Positions 27,594 to 40,930 of a stretch of 64,000 bases of DNA are shown here, in pieces. The position numbers and the translations under genes are program-made. Each line of letters begins with the position of its first letter. Positions within the stretch are counted from its first letter, which is position 1. The notes beneath the pieces were generated by a model. The model was not told where the DNA came from and made no database searches. It was given only the letters and a program-made list of their open reading frames with translations. Source of the stretch: Chalciporus piperatus. Taxonomy: Eukaryota > Basidiomycota > Agaricomycetes > Boletales > Boletaceae. The stretch is taken from positions 1 to 64,000 of the forward strand of contig JBBPTG010000050.1 in the NCBI GenBank assembly GCA_038093975.1. Direction: 5' to 3'.

Positions 27594-30500
27594 ATGCGCC
27601 TCCCTCTGCTCCCCCTAACGGAGCGCGCTGTATTCAATCCAATCGAGACAATTGTCTTCTTCTTCATCGTCGGCACACTCGCATACTTCCATGTCCTCTC
27701 CGCTATCAAACATTCCTCTTTCTTTGCTCCCGCATACCCCTCCACTCTACGGACGGCCCATGCCCTACTACGCGATGGCGAATGGGTCGCAGTCGACGAA
27801 AAGTGGTATTCAGACAAAGCAGCCAACCCTGGCGCACGTTCATTGGAGTTACAGCAGCTCATTTTCTCGCAAGATCCTTCCTCTTCGGCTCTAGATCCGG
27901 TAAGAATATTTGCGCTCGGCAACTTGCTCGCGCCTTAACTAAAACGTTGTCGTCAGAATAACCCCAAATCACTGGACTGGGCGCACCTTGCACCCTCACT
28001 CGACAACCTCACGGATTATATCACCAACACTTTTACTACCCCAACCGGGCAAACTCATTCCTCTGTTTGCTTCCGCACGACTGACGATAACGACTGCTTC
28101 ACAACAGTGTCGAGTGACTCTGCAAATTCCCATATTGTTACCCTGTCATTCACGCCCGGAAGCCAAGAAGAATTTACCAACGCACTCAACACCAAGGCCT
28201 CGTTTTCTACAGATTCGTTCGGTGTCCAATATCGGATACAGAACCGTCAGGCTGAAACAATCAGTGAGATGAAGAGCGGTAAATGGATTGCATATGCCGC
28301 CCGTGCATCCGTCATGCGTTTCTGGGAACTCGCAAAAGTGAGTAATGTCTCCGCCGAGAGGGGATTCCTCTGATAAAGCGTGCGCACAATCTTCAGAAAG
28401 CGGATTCTCTCGACATTTTTCTGGTTATGGCCGGATACATCCTGATGCACGCATCCTTCCTCCGCCTGTTCCTGTCATCGCGGGCTTTGGGGTCCAACTT
28501 TTGGCTCAGTACCGCCATAGTTTCTTCTTCAATCCTTTCGTTCATGCTCGCCCTCCCCCTATCCCACTACCTGCAGATCCCCCTTGATCCCATTAGCTTG
28601 TCAGAAGCTCTACCGTTCCTCGTCTGCACAGTCGGGTTTGATAAGCCACTCCGCCTGGCCCGAGCTGTCTTCAACCATCCTCATCTGAACACGCCTGTCA
28701 AGGAGGGTCGCTGGAGAAATCAGATGAAGCCAGCTGGAGAGGTCGTTTACGAGGCCATGCAAGGGAGTGGCGATAAGATTCTCCGTGACTATGCGCTGGA
28801 GATCGCTGCCCTGTTGTTGGGCGCTAGAAGCAAAGTTAGTGGTCTGAAAGAGTTCTGTGCTCTGGCCGCGCTGTCGTTAGTGCTCGATTGCTTCGTGTTT
28901 GGCACGTTCTACTCCGCGATCTTGACGATTATGGTTGAGGTGAGTTGTTTCTCTTTGTTTATCATATTTCCATCCTGGGGTTAGGGTTACGGATGCTGAC
29001 ATGCAATACAGGTCCGCAGGATTTCGACTGCTCGTGAACTAACAAGATCCCGGAGTACCAACAATCTTACGGCTGAGGGTACCATCAGCGCCCTTTCTCG
29101 TTCGTCGCCCATGGGAGATCGCAGTGTTCGCCACAAGCTTTCTGACACCTTGCTCGGTACAAAGGGTTCCATGCTCAGGGACAAGAACAGCCCGCCATCA
29201 GACACGAAAGAACAGGATCCGGTTGCCCGGCTCAAGCTCCTTTTGGTATGTTCCCCCTCCTGACTCGTGTCTCACCGTTTCTTATTGTTTCGCACAGCTC
29301 GTATCATTCCTCACCCTGCACATATTGAATTTTACGACTACATTAACCCCAGCCACGATCGCCCAGCACGAAACGAAATCATCTCTCCAAGCATTCGGTG
29401 ACTACCGCGCTGAATCTCGCAAAGTCGACATAACCACCCCTGCCATCGCAAGCGTTCTCGACAGCATCTCAGCATTCCCTACCTCCGACGTCAACACGTC
29501 CTCGTCCGATCTTCTTGTCAAGGTTACTCCTCCCGTGTATATCCGCGCTACATCTTCTGGTCCCGTTCGACCTCGCGCGCTCTTCAGATCCACCGAAATG
29601 CTCGAGAGCTTTATGTCTGGATGGACGAATCTCGTCGGAGATCCTGTCATGTCCAAATGGATCGTCCTGATCCTCGCGGCTAGTGTCGCCCTGAACGGTT
29701 ACCTTCTCAAAGGTATCGCTGAGGGTGCCATCAGAAGCATGCAGCCGCCAAATGTCAGGTTCATGTCTGTTGGTGGTGGAAAGCGAGACAGAGATGTGGA
29801 TGAGAAGATCGAAACCCCCAGGGCGAAGACCACTGCTGTCAAGCGCAAACCAGCCTTTGATGTTGGTCCACCCAAGTACAAACTTGGTGACTCTGAAGTC
29901 ACAAATACCCCCGAATCTATTCCATCACCCACCGCAGAGCCCCAATCTCTCATCGCCGCTCCCATTCCTATCCCTGCCAATGGCGTACCTGCCTTCTTGC
30001 TTGACATGAAGCTTCGTGCCCAGTCTGCTGCTATTATCGAGATGGACCCCCATGTCATTGCAAACCTGGCAGTTCGCTCTCTTGAGGAGTGTATCGATAT
30101 CTTCGAAAATGGTCCTCGTCCCGTACAGGAGTCGCTAGCCATGCTCAACAACGAAGAAGTCATTCTCCTGGCACAGAACGGCAAGATTGCTGCATACGCA
30201 TTGGAAAAGGTCCTCGGTGATCATGAGCGAGCTGTAGCCGTTCGAAGAGCCTTGATATGTGAGTGAGAATCTTGCGCGATTTGTAACTCCAACTGATTTT
30301 GCTTAGCTCGTGCAACCCCCACGCGAACCCTGGAGTACTCGGACGTGCCCATGGCCAACTACGACTACTCTCGCGTCTTTGGTGCATGCTGCGAGAACGT
30401 CGTTGGATATATCCCTATACCCCTTGGCATCGCTGGACCCCTTAACATCGATGGTGAACAAGTTCACATCCCAATGGCTACTGCTGAAGGCACTCTCGTC

Positions 30501-31646
30501 GCATCAACATCCCGTGGTTGCAAGGCCCTTAACGTAGGTGGAGGTGTTACCACTGTTCTCACCAACGACGCCATGACACGCGGTCCTGCCATCGATTTCC
30601 CTTCCCTGGTGATGGCTGCTGAGGCGAAAGCCTGGGTAGACTCTGACGAAGGTTACGAAATCATCCGAGAAGCTTTCGAGTCAACGTCGCGGTTCGCAAA
30701 ACTGCAGAGACTCAAGACTGCTCTCGCTGGCCGGACACTCTTTGTCCGTTTCGCAACCAAAACCGGTGATGCCATGGGCATGAACATGATCTCCAAGGGT
30801 ACGGAGAAGGCGCTCGAGGTGATGCAGCAGCACTTCCCCGAGATGGTCGTCCTCGCGCTCTCTGGTAACTACTGCACGGACAAGAAGCCTGCTGCCATCA
30901 ACTGGATTGAAGGTCGTGGCAAGAGCGTTGTTGCTGAGGCTGTCATTCCTGGCAAGGTTGTCAAGAGCGTGCTGAAGACGACGGTGGCGGCTCTATGCAA
31001 CCTGAACCTGAAGAAGAACCTCGTCGGAAGTGCCATGGCTGGTTCGATCGGTGGTTTCAATGCTCACGCAGCGAACATCCTTACGGCGGTTTTCATTGCG
31101 ACTGGTCAAGATCCTGCGCAGAACGTTGAGAGTTCGAATTGTATAACTCTAATGGAACCGTATGTGATCTGCTCCTCACGTTTCTGAGATGGAGGGCTCA
31201 TACCTTGTGATAGAATTAACGACGGAGAAGATCTTCTGATGTCCGTGTCGATGCCTTGCATTGAAGTCGGAACTGTCGGAGGAGGTACCGTGCTTGCTCC
31301 CCAAGGTGCGGTGTTGGAGATGCTCGGTCTCAGGGGCGCACACCCAGCGACGCCTGGTCTCAATGCCCAACGCCTTGCCCGTATCATCGCTGCATCTGTC
31401 ATGGCTGGCGAGTTGTCACTTCTCAGCGCGCTCGCAGCTGGCCATCTCGTTCGTGCCCACCTTGTCCACAACCGCTCTCAAGCAAATACACCCAACTCCT
31501 CACGACCTGTCACGCCCGGTCCCGTTCCTCGCGCGCTCCCATGGGAACAGCCGCCTGCGGAGACGATGCTCGCACTCCCTCAACTGGCGCTCACGCCTTC
31601 CTCATCTACATCATCCCTACCACCTTATTCGGAGACTAAGCCATAG
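27594..31646 (+). CDS. hmg1: HMG-CoA reductase (spliced, 7 exons)
   Basis: Reduces HMG-CoA to mevalonate with NADPH, the controlling step of sterol and isoprenoid synthesis, in the ER membrane. Exons read 27594-27899, 27957-28337, 28397-28939, 29012-29245, 29298-30258, 30307-31159 and 31214-31646, summing to 3,711 bases (1,236 residues) in frame. The N-terminus carries membrane segments ([17 protein letters not shown]) and a sterol-sensing-domain region ([16 protein letters not shown] ... [16 protein letters not shown]). The catalytic half has [31 protein letters not shown], the [13 protein letters not shown] cofactor site, GTVGGGT, and a terminal region with the conserved His ([13 protein letters not shown]). 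The ATG has a good context (TCACCATGC). All catalytic landmarks are intact. Confidence 0.95.
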
Positions 31647-32028
31647 TGGTACCTTTTGGCTATCATATCTGTTCCGCATCTAACTTATCTACTACTTTTT
31701 TTGTGCATCGAACTTGATGCGTTTTTTTGTTGGAGACTGGATACGAGCGCTGTGTGTTACAGTGGTAGTAGCGCTCCGTTGCAGGATAATTCTCCAGTCG
31801 AAGATTCGGATTTTGGATACTTATAGACCCGCCGATAGTATTTTTTTGTCCATATTACTGTAATACTCGAAGCACAATACCATTTTCTTTGGGCGATACT
31901 TAGATCTCTGGTTCATGAGTTCCTTTAGAGAGACCGCCGCTGCGTTCGCGTTCTGATCATGTGTCACGACTGATACTCGGTTAAATAGCTGAAGACTCCC
32001 AGGTCAGTGTTCTCATCCTTCGAGGACC
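31647..32028. other. Intergenic: HMG-CoA reductase 3' end and acyl-CoA ligase promoter
   Basis: 382 bases of AT-rich sequence with poly-T runs (near 31695, 31725, 31842). The transcript 3' end of the reductase is likely within it; no gene or clear promoter element is visible. Confidence 0.6.
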
Positions 32029-34797
32029 ATGGCGCTCCGAATCGGAGGACAGGGCACCTCTCGTCTCAGCACGTTCAAGTTCTCCTCTCTCAAAAGGCTC
32101 CAACCCCGCCGTTCGCTCTCCCTCTCCTACGTCGAAGGCCCCAAGGATCCACCGCTCGAACGACGCACGCTCTCCGTCTACTTCCGGGATGAAATCCTTC
32201 GTAACCATGCTTCGAGACGCGCGCTAGTCTGTCGGCAGGAGCGGCCGAGGGCACACGGAGGACCACCCTCGCGCAATATGGGTGTCGAGAGACATTTGGT
32301 TTGGGATTTCGAAGAGTTTGATCGACATGTCGGGGCTGTTGCGAGGGGGTTGGTTGGGCTGGGTGTGAAGAGGGGGGATAGGGTTGCGGTCGTGATGGGG
32401 AATAATAGGTGAGTAAATAACTTGAGTTCGGGGTGAAGTTCGTGTTTGAGGGGAGGGACGAGGATGCTGATTGTTTGATTACTTATTCTCGGACGCGCTG
32501 CGTTTGGGTAACTTAGCTCGTATGCGTTGCTGCAGTGGGCGTGTGCAAAGGTGGGAGCCATCCTCGTCACGCTCAACCCTTCGTATCGCGTCAATGAACT
32601 CGTGAGTTTGGTGCCGTCTGTAGCATGTACGTGCTGTAACTGACGCCCGACTCGGACGCGGGGGGCTAGGTAAACACTCTAAACGTCGCTGGTGTATCCC
32701 ACCTCTTCGCCGTCCCTCGCATCCGTTCCTCACGCTACATCCGCATGTTATCCGATGCCTTCCCTGACTTGAGATACTCCAACGCGGGGAACATACAGTG
32801 CGAGGCGCTTCCTGCCCTTCGCAGTCTCGTCGTCGTGGATAATATGGGTGATCCGGGAGCGTATGAGAAAGAGATCATGGATGCCAAGTGTGTGATTGAT
32901 TGGCGGGAGACGCTCGTGTGGAGAGAGAGTGGCACGGAGGAGAGGGAAGTGAAAGAGCGCATGGAGGTGCAGGATTCGGATGATGTTGTGAACTTGCAGT
33001 TTACGAGGTACGTCGAAGGTCGAGGATGCTGGATGGGGGGCTGCCCATTGTAGATCGTGCGCATTGGTCTGACAATGTTCGATGTCAGTGGGACGACTGG
33101 TGCTCCAAAAGCTGCTGCGGTATGTTCGTTATATTTCGCGAAGTGAGGCTTATCCTGACGAGCTCGATGTAGTTGAGCCATCTCAATATCTTGAATAATG
33201 GACTCGGCAATGGTCGATGTATGCGCCTCACACCTGAAGATGTCCTCTGTAGGTATGGTTCCTTGTATGCGTGCTGCTTTGATACTAAAGTGGTACAGGC
33301 AACGTCCCACCACTATTCCACTGTTTTGATAAGTATTGTTCGTTCATCGTCGTCTTCCATGCAACTCACACTATTGCGTCCTATACGTCTCGTATTAGGA
33401 AACTTGGCCGCATGGTCACACGGGGCTTGTATCGTTTACCCCTCCGAGATATATGACCCAAAGGCTATTGTGGACGCCGTCGCAGAGGAGCGGTGTACCG
33501 CATTACATGGTGTACCTACGCATTTCCTCGGCGTGCTGTCTGAAGTACAACGGCGACGGGAAGAAGGCAAAAAACTTGACCTGAGTCGACTGCGGTGAGT
33601 TATTTACGGTAGTTTCTAAAGGAAAGAAAGCAGTGGGCTAAAGCTATGGCGCCGTTGATACAGGACTGGTATCGCTGCTGGATCACCAATACCCATTGAC
33701 TTGATGCGCCAGCTTATAGACAAGCTTAACTTGGTGGACCTTACTATTGCGTATGGAATGAGTGCGTCTTGACAGCCTATTCTCGTATAACATTCCACTG
33801 ACCACGATGGGTAGCTGAGACTAGGTGAAACCAATCTGACCAGTGCTTGGGGGCCCACTAACCCGGTTTTGCAGTCCGGTTTCCTTCCAAACCACACCAG
33901 CAGATCCAGTTATTAAGCGCGTGGAGACGGTGGGGAAAGTGCAGCCCCATGTGAGAGCCAAGATCATAAATCCGGAGGGTGAAATCGTTCCCGTTGGGAT
34001 GCCTGGGGAATTGTGCGTCACAGGATACCTGCTCCAGAAAGGGTGCGTTGACGGGTATCTCCCGGTCCTTTGTTTGTGCTGAGTTTGATAGGTACTGGAA
34101 GGATGAGGAGCAAACCAAGAAGGTGATGCGTCAAGATCCCAAGGATCCGTCGACGGTATGGATGCACACTGGCGACGAAGTGATCATTGACGAGGAAGGT
34201 TATTTACGGAGTGAGTGCAGGATGCGCCTCGAGTCCTGTTTGATGCTGATTTCGAGTTTATCGCAGTCGTAGGCAGAATCAAGGTCAGTATCGGGCTCTA
34301 CTTGTAGTTTGAGATGAATAACGCTTGTGGATGGCATCAGGACATGATCATTCGTGGAGGAGAGGCGAGTTTTATTCCAATCATTCCTGCGAGATCTTCC
34401 GTAACTGTGTCTTCCAGAATCTGTTCCCCGTTCAAATCGAGAATGTCATCACAGCACACCCTTCTATACGAGAAGCGGCGGCGGTAGCGGTTCCGGACGC
34501 CAGGTACGGCGAGGTTGTTGGAGCATGGGTTCTTCTGGAGGCAGGCACGACCGTAACCAAGGAAGATGTCCGTCGGTTTGTCCATGACAACATGAATCCC
34601 CAGGTAGGAGTATGGTTTCTCGACTGAGATTTTCTTTGTCTAATTCGCCGTTTCAGAACGCACCTGTGTGGGTATGGTTCATCGGGGAGGGCAAAGACGC
34701 TGAGGAACTACCAAAGACTGCGAGCGGTAAGGTCATGAAGCATATTTTACGACGGTGGAGCGCCAAGTTGGCTGAGGATGGCGTTGGAAAGGTTTAG
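32029..34797 (+). CDS. Acyl-CoA synthetase, ACSF2-like, probably mitochondrial (spliced)
   Basis: ATP-dependent activation of a medium-chain or related carboxylic acid to its CoA ester through an acyl-AMP. About a dozen exons. The N-terminus (MALRIGGQGTSRLSTFKFSS, then KRLQPRRSLSLSY) is basic and Ser/Arg-rich with few acids, like a mitochondrial presequence. Adenylate-forming motifs appear in order: FTSGTTGAPKAA (P-loop, joined across an intron near 33009-33089), HGVPTHFLGVL, IAAGSPIP, IAYGMTETSPV, WMHTGDEVIIDEEGYL, VGRIKDMIIRGGENLFP, and the C-terminal catalytic lysine in LPKTASGKVMKHILR. The motifs fit ACSF2 better than 4-coumarate ligases, but substrate cannot be read from sequence. Confidence 0.88.
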
Positions 34798-34960
34798 AGG
34801 TGTACAGACCTACTACAAATGGAAATTCAATACGTAGGAGAGCTGATTTTATGACGCCGAGATGCCGAAATGCACGTGGGAATGTTCTCCTCTGCAAAGT
34901 GGTCAGACTTGAATATGCAATGACTGAGTTCGTGTCCGCTGTTCTTCCTCGACGACCACC

Positions 34961-36427
34961 ATGTCCGCCTTAAAGCGTGTCCGCATCTACACCAAGGAAG
35001 ACGTTGCCAGCCACAAGTCTGCAGAGAGCTGTTGGGTCACATTTAGGGAAAAGGTATACAACGTCACCGCCTTTGTCTCTGATCATCCGGGAGGCGACGA
35101 CCTCATCCTCGAGCATGCTGGCACCGACGTGGAGAACATCATGAAGGACAAGGACTCCCATGAGCACTCGGACTCAGCATACGAGATGTTGGAGGAATAC
35201 GTGATTGGTCGTTTGGGCACGGAAGCAACGGTTGTGAGCGACGGTGAGTTCATACTGTGGGTTGGCGGAGACTTTGCCTCACAACATACCCAGATTGGGA
35301 GGCGTCGGACGACTTTCATCCTGAAGACACGGACTCGGCTGAGGATTTTGCAAAGACGCAGTTCCTTGATCTTCAACGACCGCTACTTTGGCAGATGTGG
35401 AATGCTAACTTCAGGTTGGTTTATCTCACTTTGTTCGTCGTCCACCTCATTGAGGCTGTTCAATAGCAAGTCATATTATCTGAAGCAGGTACACCAACCA
35501 CGACACTTGAAAGAGTCTGCTCGTCTTTTTGGTCCCACTGTACTGGAGGTGAGCACGTCCTGCTACCTCTGCCTCGTTTGCTCCTAACTGCGTTAACTAG
35601 TTGTGCACTCGGACGGTGTGGTACGTGGTACCCATAGTCTGGTTACCCATTGCCGTAAACCTGTTCCTTCGTTCGATGCTGCAATTCACCATGCCGATAC
35701 CGACTTTCTGGACTTCACCCCTATTTCCCCTGTCTGCGCTGTCCATGTTGTCGATGAGTGCATTTGCCAAAACGTTGCCTTGCTTTCTTCTTGGCAACGT
35801 TATTTGGACGATCCTAGAGTACGGGATGCATCGTTTCCTCTTCCACATTGACGAAGTCCTACCCGATCATTCGATCTTCTTGACTCTTCACTTCTTGCTT
35901 CATGGTATCCACCATTACATGCCAATGGACCGGTGAGTCAACCCGTTGGTTGTTAGAATGTCGCATTCATCTTCCTCAGCTTGAGACTCGTTATGCCCCC
36001 GATTCTGTTTGGTGCCCTACAAGCACCATTCACACGGCTTGGTTATTTGCTGTTCCCAGCCGCGGTTGCGAATGGTATCATCTCTGGGGCGTTCACGTTT
36101 TGTGAGTATTTTGGGTCTCTTGACTCTCCACATGGTCGATCTCTCACTGACTTTATCTAGACGTTCTGTATGACTGCATGCACTATGCGTAAGTATATTC
36201 TCCTATATTGACGACATGTGTTCTTATGCCACATAGGTTACATCACACGAGGCTCCCCACTTACATGCGAGAGATGAAGAAATACCACTTGGCCCACCAC
36301 TACAAGAACTTCGAACTCGGGTTCGGTGTCACCAGTACGTGCTATTATGATTTTCCTCGAGCCCCGTTTTAATATGAGTACAGGTAAGATCTGGGATTAT
36401 GTCTTCAACACGGTACTCCCAGTGTGA
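34961..36427 (+). CDS. scs7: Cytochrome b5-fused fatty acid 2-hydroxylase (SCS7/FA2H type, spliced)
   Basis: ER enzyme that adds the alpha-hydroxyl to very-long-chain fatty acids of ceramides. The N-terminal cytochrome b5 domain has both haem histidines, in VSDHPGGDDLILEHAG and DSHEHSDSAY. The hydroxylase domain has the histidine box series HRFLFH, HFLLHGIHHYMPMD, CMHYALHH and YHLAHHYKNFELGFG, which bind the di-iron centre, among several membrane segments. First exon 34961-35243; small exons follow and the protein ends VFNTVLPV with TGA at 36427. It sits 160 bases after the acyl-CoA ligase and in the same direction, giving with HMG-CoA reductase a run of three lipid genes. Length and motifs are complete. 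Confidence 0.93.
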
Positions 36428-36734
36428 CGAAGCAAACGACAGAAGTTGCATTTTCTACTGACCTTATATACATAGAATATTGCTTCGTCTGTTTCTGACA
36501 TTATCCTACTTTATCGGAGCGGAATAATATACATAGACTTGCACGGCTACCAAACAGTCCGGTTTGAACGTAGTCTACCGTTGAAAGCAGAAGCAAAGCC
36601 ATGTCTTCTGCTGAAGAAGAGACTCGGATCGTGGCACAGCCACAAGCGAATGGGCAGAGCGACTTGTCGTCATCGCCTTTGCAGTGACCGACCAACTTGT
36701 TGGTGACGTTGAGACTCGGAAACGTTGTGATACG
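36428..36734. other. Intergenic region upstream of SEC5
   Basis: 307 bases holding the hydroxylase 3' end and SEC5 leader, including the upstream ORF at 36601-36687. No other element is recognised. Confidence 0.55.
36601..36687 (+). other. Upstream ORF (28 codons) in the SEC5 leader
   Basis: ATG at 36601 in a fair context (AAGCCATGT) opens a 28-codon frame that closes with TGA 48 bases before the SEC5 start. It may lower SEC5 translation. It could also be the real N-terminus if an intron is missed, but I see no matching splice pair. Confidence 0.45.
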
Positions 36735-39700
36735 ATGCCGGCGATGGGCAATGTTGGCTTTGCTGTGGACGAAGCAACCTTACTCAAAGCCTACAAATTA
36801 TCCACACTCAATCCGACGTAAGTCATTAGGTTTCGGAGTGGATGCCTGATATACCTGGTCATTAGGAAGTGGGAAGAGGTTGACGATGACCTGGAAGGTC
36901 CGCTCGCTGACATTGTCGCCTCCGTCGGCGGTGACGGTGATGGTGATCCACTGGGCCTAGGTACCAAGATCGAGTGCGCCCTTCACTTTCGTCTTCCCCT
37001 GAAACCCTATTAACCGAGTCGCCGACCGTCCTACAGCTACAGAAACATGGATGCTGACACAAGTACGAGCTTGGAAGTCATCCGTATCGCTAGGCTCTGA
37101 CGGGACGCATAGAGGCTGCTGTCATGATCAACTCCAAATCGTTTGACCCGAAGACATTTCTCGCTGCCGTTCATCCGAACGCAACGTATCAAGATTTGGC
37201 GGCTGGAATATCGCTTTTGCAGACGTCGATTGATGCGAGGTCGGAACAGGTGAGGGTGCTTGTGGAGGATAATTTCGATCGGTTCGTCGCTGTGAAGGCG
37301 TCTACGGATGGTATGCTCATGATGTGTATGCGCTACTGACGGTCGCTCATGAAAGTGATAGCTCTATATGCTGAGATGCGGGAGGGATTGTTGTCGAACG
37401 CCAGTGATTTTGGATCGAAGCCGCTCACGGATCACCTAAAACGTTGGACAGCGTTGCTCGTCTACTACCAGACACTCTCGCTGATCATATTTGTCCATAG
37501 GCTCCGCCGTCAAGTCGAATCAGGTTTTCCTTCCGGTTCTTGAAAACTCTGCCAAGGCTCAGAAACTGCGCACTACACTTTCTGTTTTCGACCGATCCAA
37601 GTTCTTCTTCAGTTTGCCGGGGTCTTTAGTGGAATCTATCGAAGCGGTCAGTAGGCACCTTGCTTCCCTTGCTTGCTGGAATTGACCGGACTTAGGGGAG
37701 GTACGAAGCTGCCTTGCGGAATTATAACAAAGGAAAACTCCTCTTGGATTCTCGGCCAGGTCAAATCGTGCCACTGGAGGACGGAAAACCCGGCTCCTTC
37801 GAGTCTCAACAGAGACGAATACTGGAAAAAGTTTGGTCGAATGTGGAAAAGGTGATGGCGGAGATGAAGTCGCTACTGTCGTCAAAGCTACAAGAACCAA
37901 GTCGGAGTGTCGAAGAGCACGAGAAAACTATCGAGTATGCATACCACTCTTTGTTTCGGGTTTGTTTGTTTGCTCACCAACTACACTTCTCAGGATTTTG
38001 CTGGAGCTTGAGACATCGGAGGATCCTATATGGACTTATTTCGATAGTCAACATACTCACATCAAAGAGCAGATGAACAGTTCATATCGTTCTGGCGTTG
38101 CAGCTATCAATAGTGTGTCGATTCAAGTCGCGTGCAGGATGTTACTGATCGTTGTCTAGGCGCATTGGGCCAGGTTCCTCCACAAATAAGTGGTCCCGAC
38201 GGCCTTAATAAGACCCTTCCGTCCCAACTGCAAGTATGTCTGGCTTCGCTTGAGGCAAAACAACCAGATACGATGATCGGTACGTTCCTCGACTTTCCAG
38301 TCTGACAGTTGCTCTTCGCTAACCGGAACTATCAGCGCAGGGTGGAGGTCATGAAGTCTGGCTGGCTATCTTCGAGATGATCAAGAACGTATCTGAGATC
38401 TTGTTGTCTTCACTTCCTAATTTCTGGAGGGTCGCAAAGAATTTTATTGATGGAAAGTTCAAGAGGGTGGGTTTTGCACCCGTGCCTGAATTATGTGCTA
38501 ACGCCCAGGACCTCAGCCATCCGGCTCACGACGAGGTGCCCAGCAATGCAAACAGATGGCGCTCGACATTGTGAAACTTTATGTTTCGCTTTTGTCGGAA
38601 TTCTTCAATCTCTCCGACGCTGCCGTGATGCAAAGAAACAACAACGATAACGCGCCGCCATTGCTTCCGACACACTCCAACTCCTTGACGACTGCTCACT
38701 TTTTGATCAAGATCCTCATCGAGATTCAAGAGTGTGTCAATGAGGTGACGGGAATGGACATTATTGCCGAAGCCGGTTCAGTTTTGAGAAACTTGATGGA
38801 GAGCGCCCGATGGAGGTTTGGGGACGTCCTCGTCCGTTCTTGGCTGCGAGGTTGTCCAATCGCGCCTTTCATCTTTTCTATCGCTGACTACGACGATTGA
38901 CAGATGCGAATCTATTCCACTACCTCGAGACCTGGACACAATCTACGATGGATTTATCTGTGACACAATATCTGTCGCTGCTGGAGGTGTTCCAGAGATA
39001 TCTGGCGATTTCTGCGTTCAAAATTGCGGGAGGGATCGAATTGTCGTCGATTGCTTCGTCGTTCCGCACGATTCAACAAAATCATATCCCGCCAGCGTTC
39101 TCGCAAAAGATCACGAAAGCTTTCCTGGACGCGATCTACGCTTTCCTAGACGGACTTGTTCATCTGACTTCCTCCGATTGGTCGGTTACGACGGATGTTT
39201 CACTTGTCGGTCAACCTTCGCAATCGAAGCCATTTGATCTGAACGATACGGTGAGTGCGATGGTTCAGGAGTGATGATTGTCTGACTGTTTGAATAGAAT
39301 ACCAGGCTGCTCCTTGTTTTGTCCAACTTTGCCTACCTTTCGGGAACTCTGATACCTAACATGATTTCTCAACTCGAGAACGCGTTTGGGGTGTCAAAGG
39401 AAGATGATCGCAAGGTGTGTTAACCTTGGTCTTACATGAGAAGTGAGCAGACGTGTTTTCTTATAGACTCTCGTCAAAGTGGTGCAAGAGCTGGATAAAA
39501 CGTTGTTTGATGCGTATGTGAAACCCAAGTCTGCAGCGGTAACCACGATGCTGCGCGCAGGCATCCTGGACCCAGAGATGGACTGGTACGAAACTCCGCA
39601 GCCAACTGGTATGCATGGCGTTTATCTTCTCCTTTCCGCAACGAGTCTGACCCCGAAGTAGAAATCCGTCCCTACATGTACAGGGCCTTGATGACTCTCG

Positions 39701-40180
39701 TGGAGATTCATGCCCAAGTCAGTCGTGTTGCGGAAGGACTGCTCGACCGTGTTCTCCACGCACTAGTGGAAGATACCTCAGACGAGGCATTGCGCTCTTT
39801 CCAGCAGGTCAAACGTTTCGGGATGGGTGGAATGCTGCGGGTATGCATGCATGCTCCTCGCTTATCGTGAGAATACGAAGACTCATTCATTCCAGGCGAC
39901 TCTTGAAATCGAGTTCATGCATCAGACACTAGCCCGTTATGTCTCGCCAACGGCCACGAAGACGCTTTCAGAGCTCTATAACAAGATTTCCTTGGCCTAT
40001 GCACGCCGTTCCGGAGATGAGAACTTGCAGGGCAATCTTGATAACGTCAAGAAGACCCTGGCTGAGAGCCGACGAGCGACGAGCATCGAGTTTATGTGCT
40101 TTAGACAGCCCAAGGAGAAGAGTAGTAGGTCGAAGTTGAGAGGTCCGCGTCCGGCTGATCCAAAACGATCGGCTGCTTAG
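36735..40180 (+). CDS. sec5: Exocyst complex subunit Sec5 (spliced)
   Basis: Subunit of the octameric exocyst that tethers secretory vesicles to the plasma membrane at sites of growth such as the hyphal tip. Start chosen at ATG 36735 ([20 protein letters not shown]) because the next exon joins in frame as [11 protein letters not shown]. Family landmarks: LFD-type helical region [95 protein letters not shown], and the terminal [20 protein letters not shown] ... [11 protein letters not shown]. About 15 exons. The last exon ends in a basic tail. Only animal Sec5 has an IPT domain at the N-terminus, and none is visible here, as expected. Confidence 0.88.
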
Positions 40181-40930
40181 ATGGGATCGCCCAGGGTGGT
40201 TTTTGTACGTTTTCCTTGTGAGGATGTGTTATTTAGTACTGGATACCCTTCCCCGTAACTTATGTGGACGATTGGCACGTTGTCATGGATAGTCTGGGTG
40301 GTCGAGCACACCATCGCATCCGACCGCGTCAAGCTTCGATTCTCGATGGCATGAAGCGTGGAAGATGCCGGTTCGGAGGATGCAAAGGGCCGGGATATGG
40401 ACGGCCGTTGTTCGACTCCGACGAATGGATGTTCGTTGTTGACAACCTTCATCGGCTCCCCAGCAGTTTGCTTGTCTCTCACATCCATTCAATGGATGGA
40501 AAATGGTCATGATGTTAGAACACTCCAAGGTGCGCTGAAGCCGGTCATTCAGAATGCGCGCGTCCTATCGGGATGTCAAAATTGTTGTTAGTAAACCCGG
40601 ATGGCCGTTGACATATACTTGGCGAAGGTTCTTCATCCCAATCCAAGCTGGTAACAATAGCCTTTCTAATCCCATGCGTGGGCGTACGGTTGTTACCAAG
40701 CACCAATCAATTAGAGGGTCGTCTCGCACGTGTGGTCCAGCCCAGGGACATGAAATCCTGACGCGATTTATCGCTTGCAGGAACAGGCAGGAACCCTGTC
40801 GGTGAATTTTTCCAAGCTAGGTTGGACAAGCGCTCTCACTCGGTAGCGCCAATATTAGACAACCGCATGTTGTCCACTCACGCAACTGCTACACCGTCCT
40901 GACCCTCCTCTTTCCCTCCGTTGCCTGACG
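40181..40930. other. Intergenic, no supported gene
   Basis: 750 bases between SEC5 and the CorA-like gene. Short open frames on both strands overlap each other and show no domain or codon signal that I trust. Confidence 0.6.

Noticed and set aside
40177..40805. Overlapping frames of 75-103 codons on both strands after SEC5
   Set aside because: They contradict each other and have no domain, splice pattern or composition that favours one.
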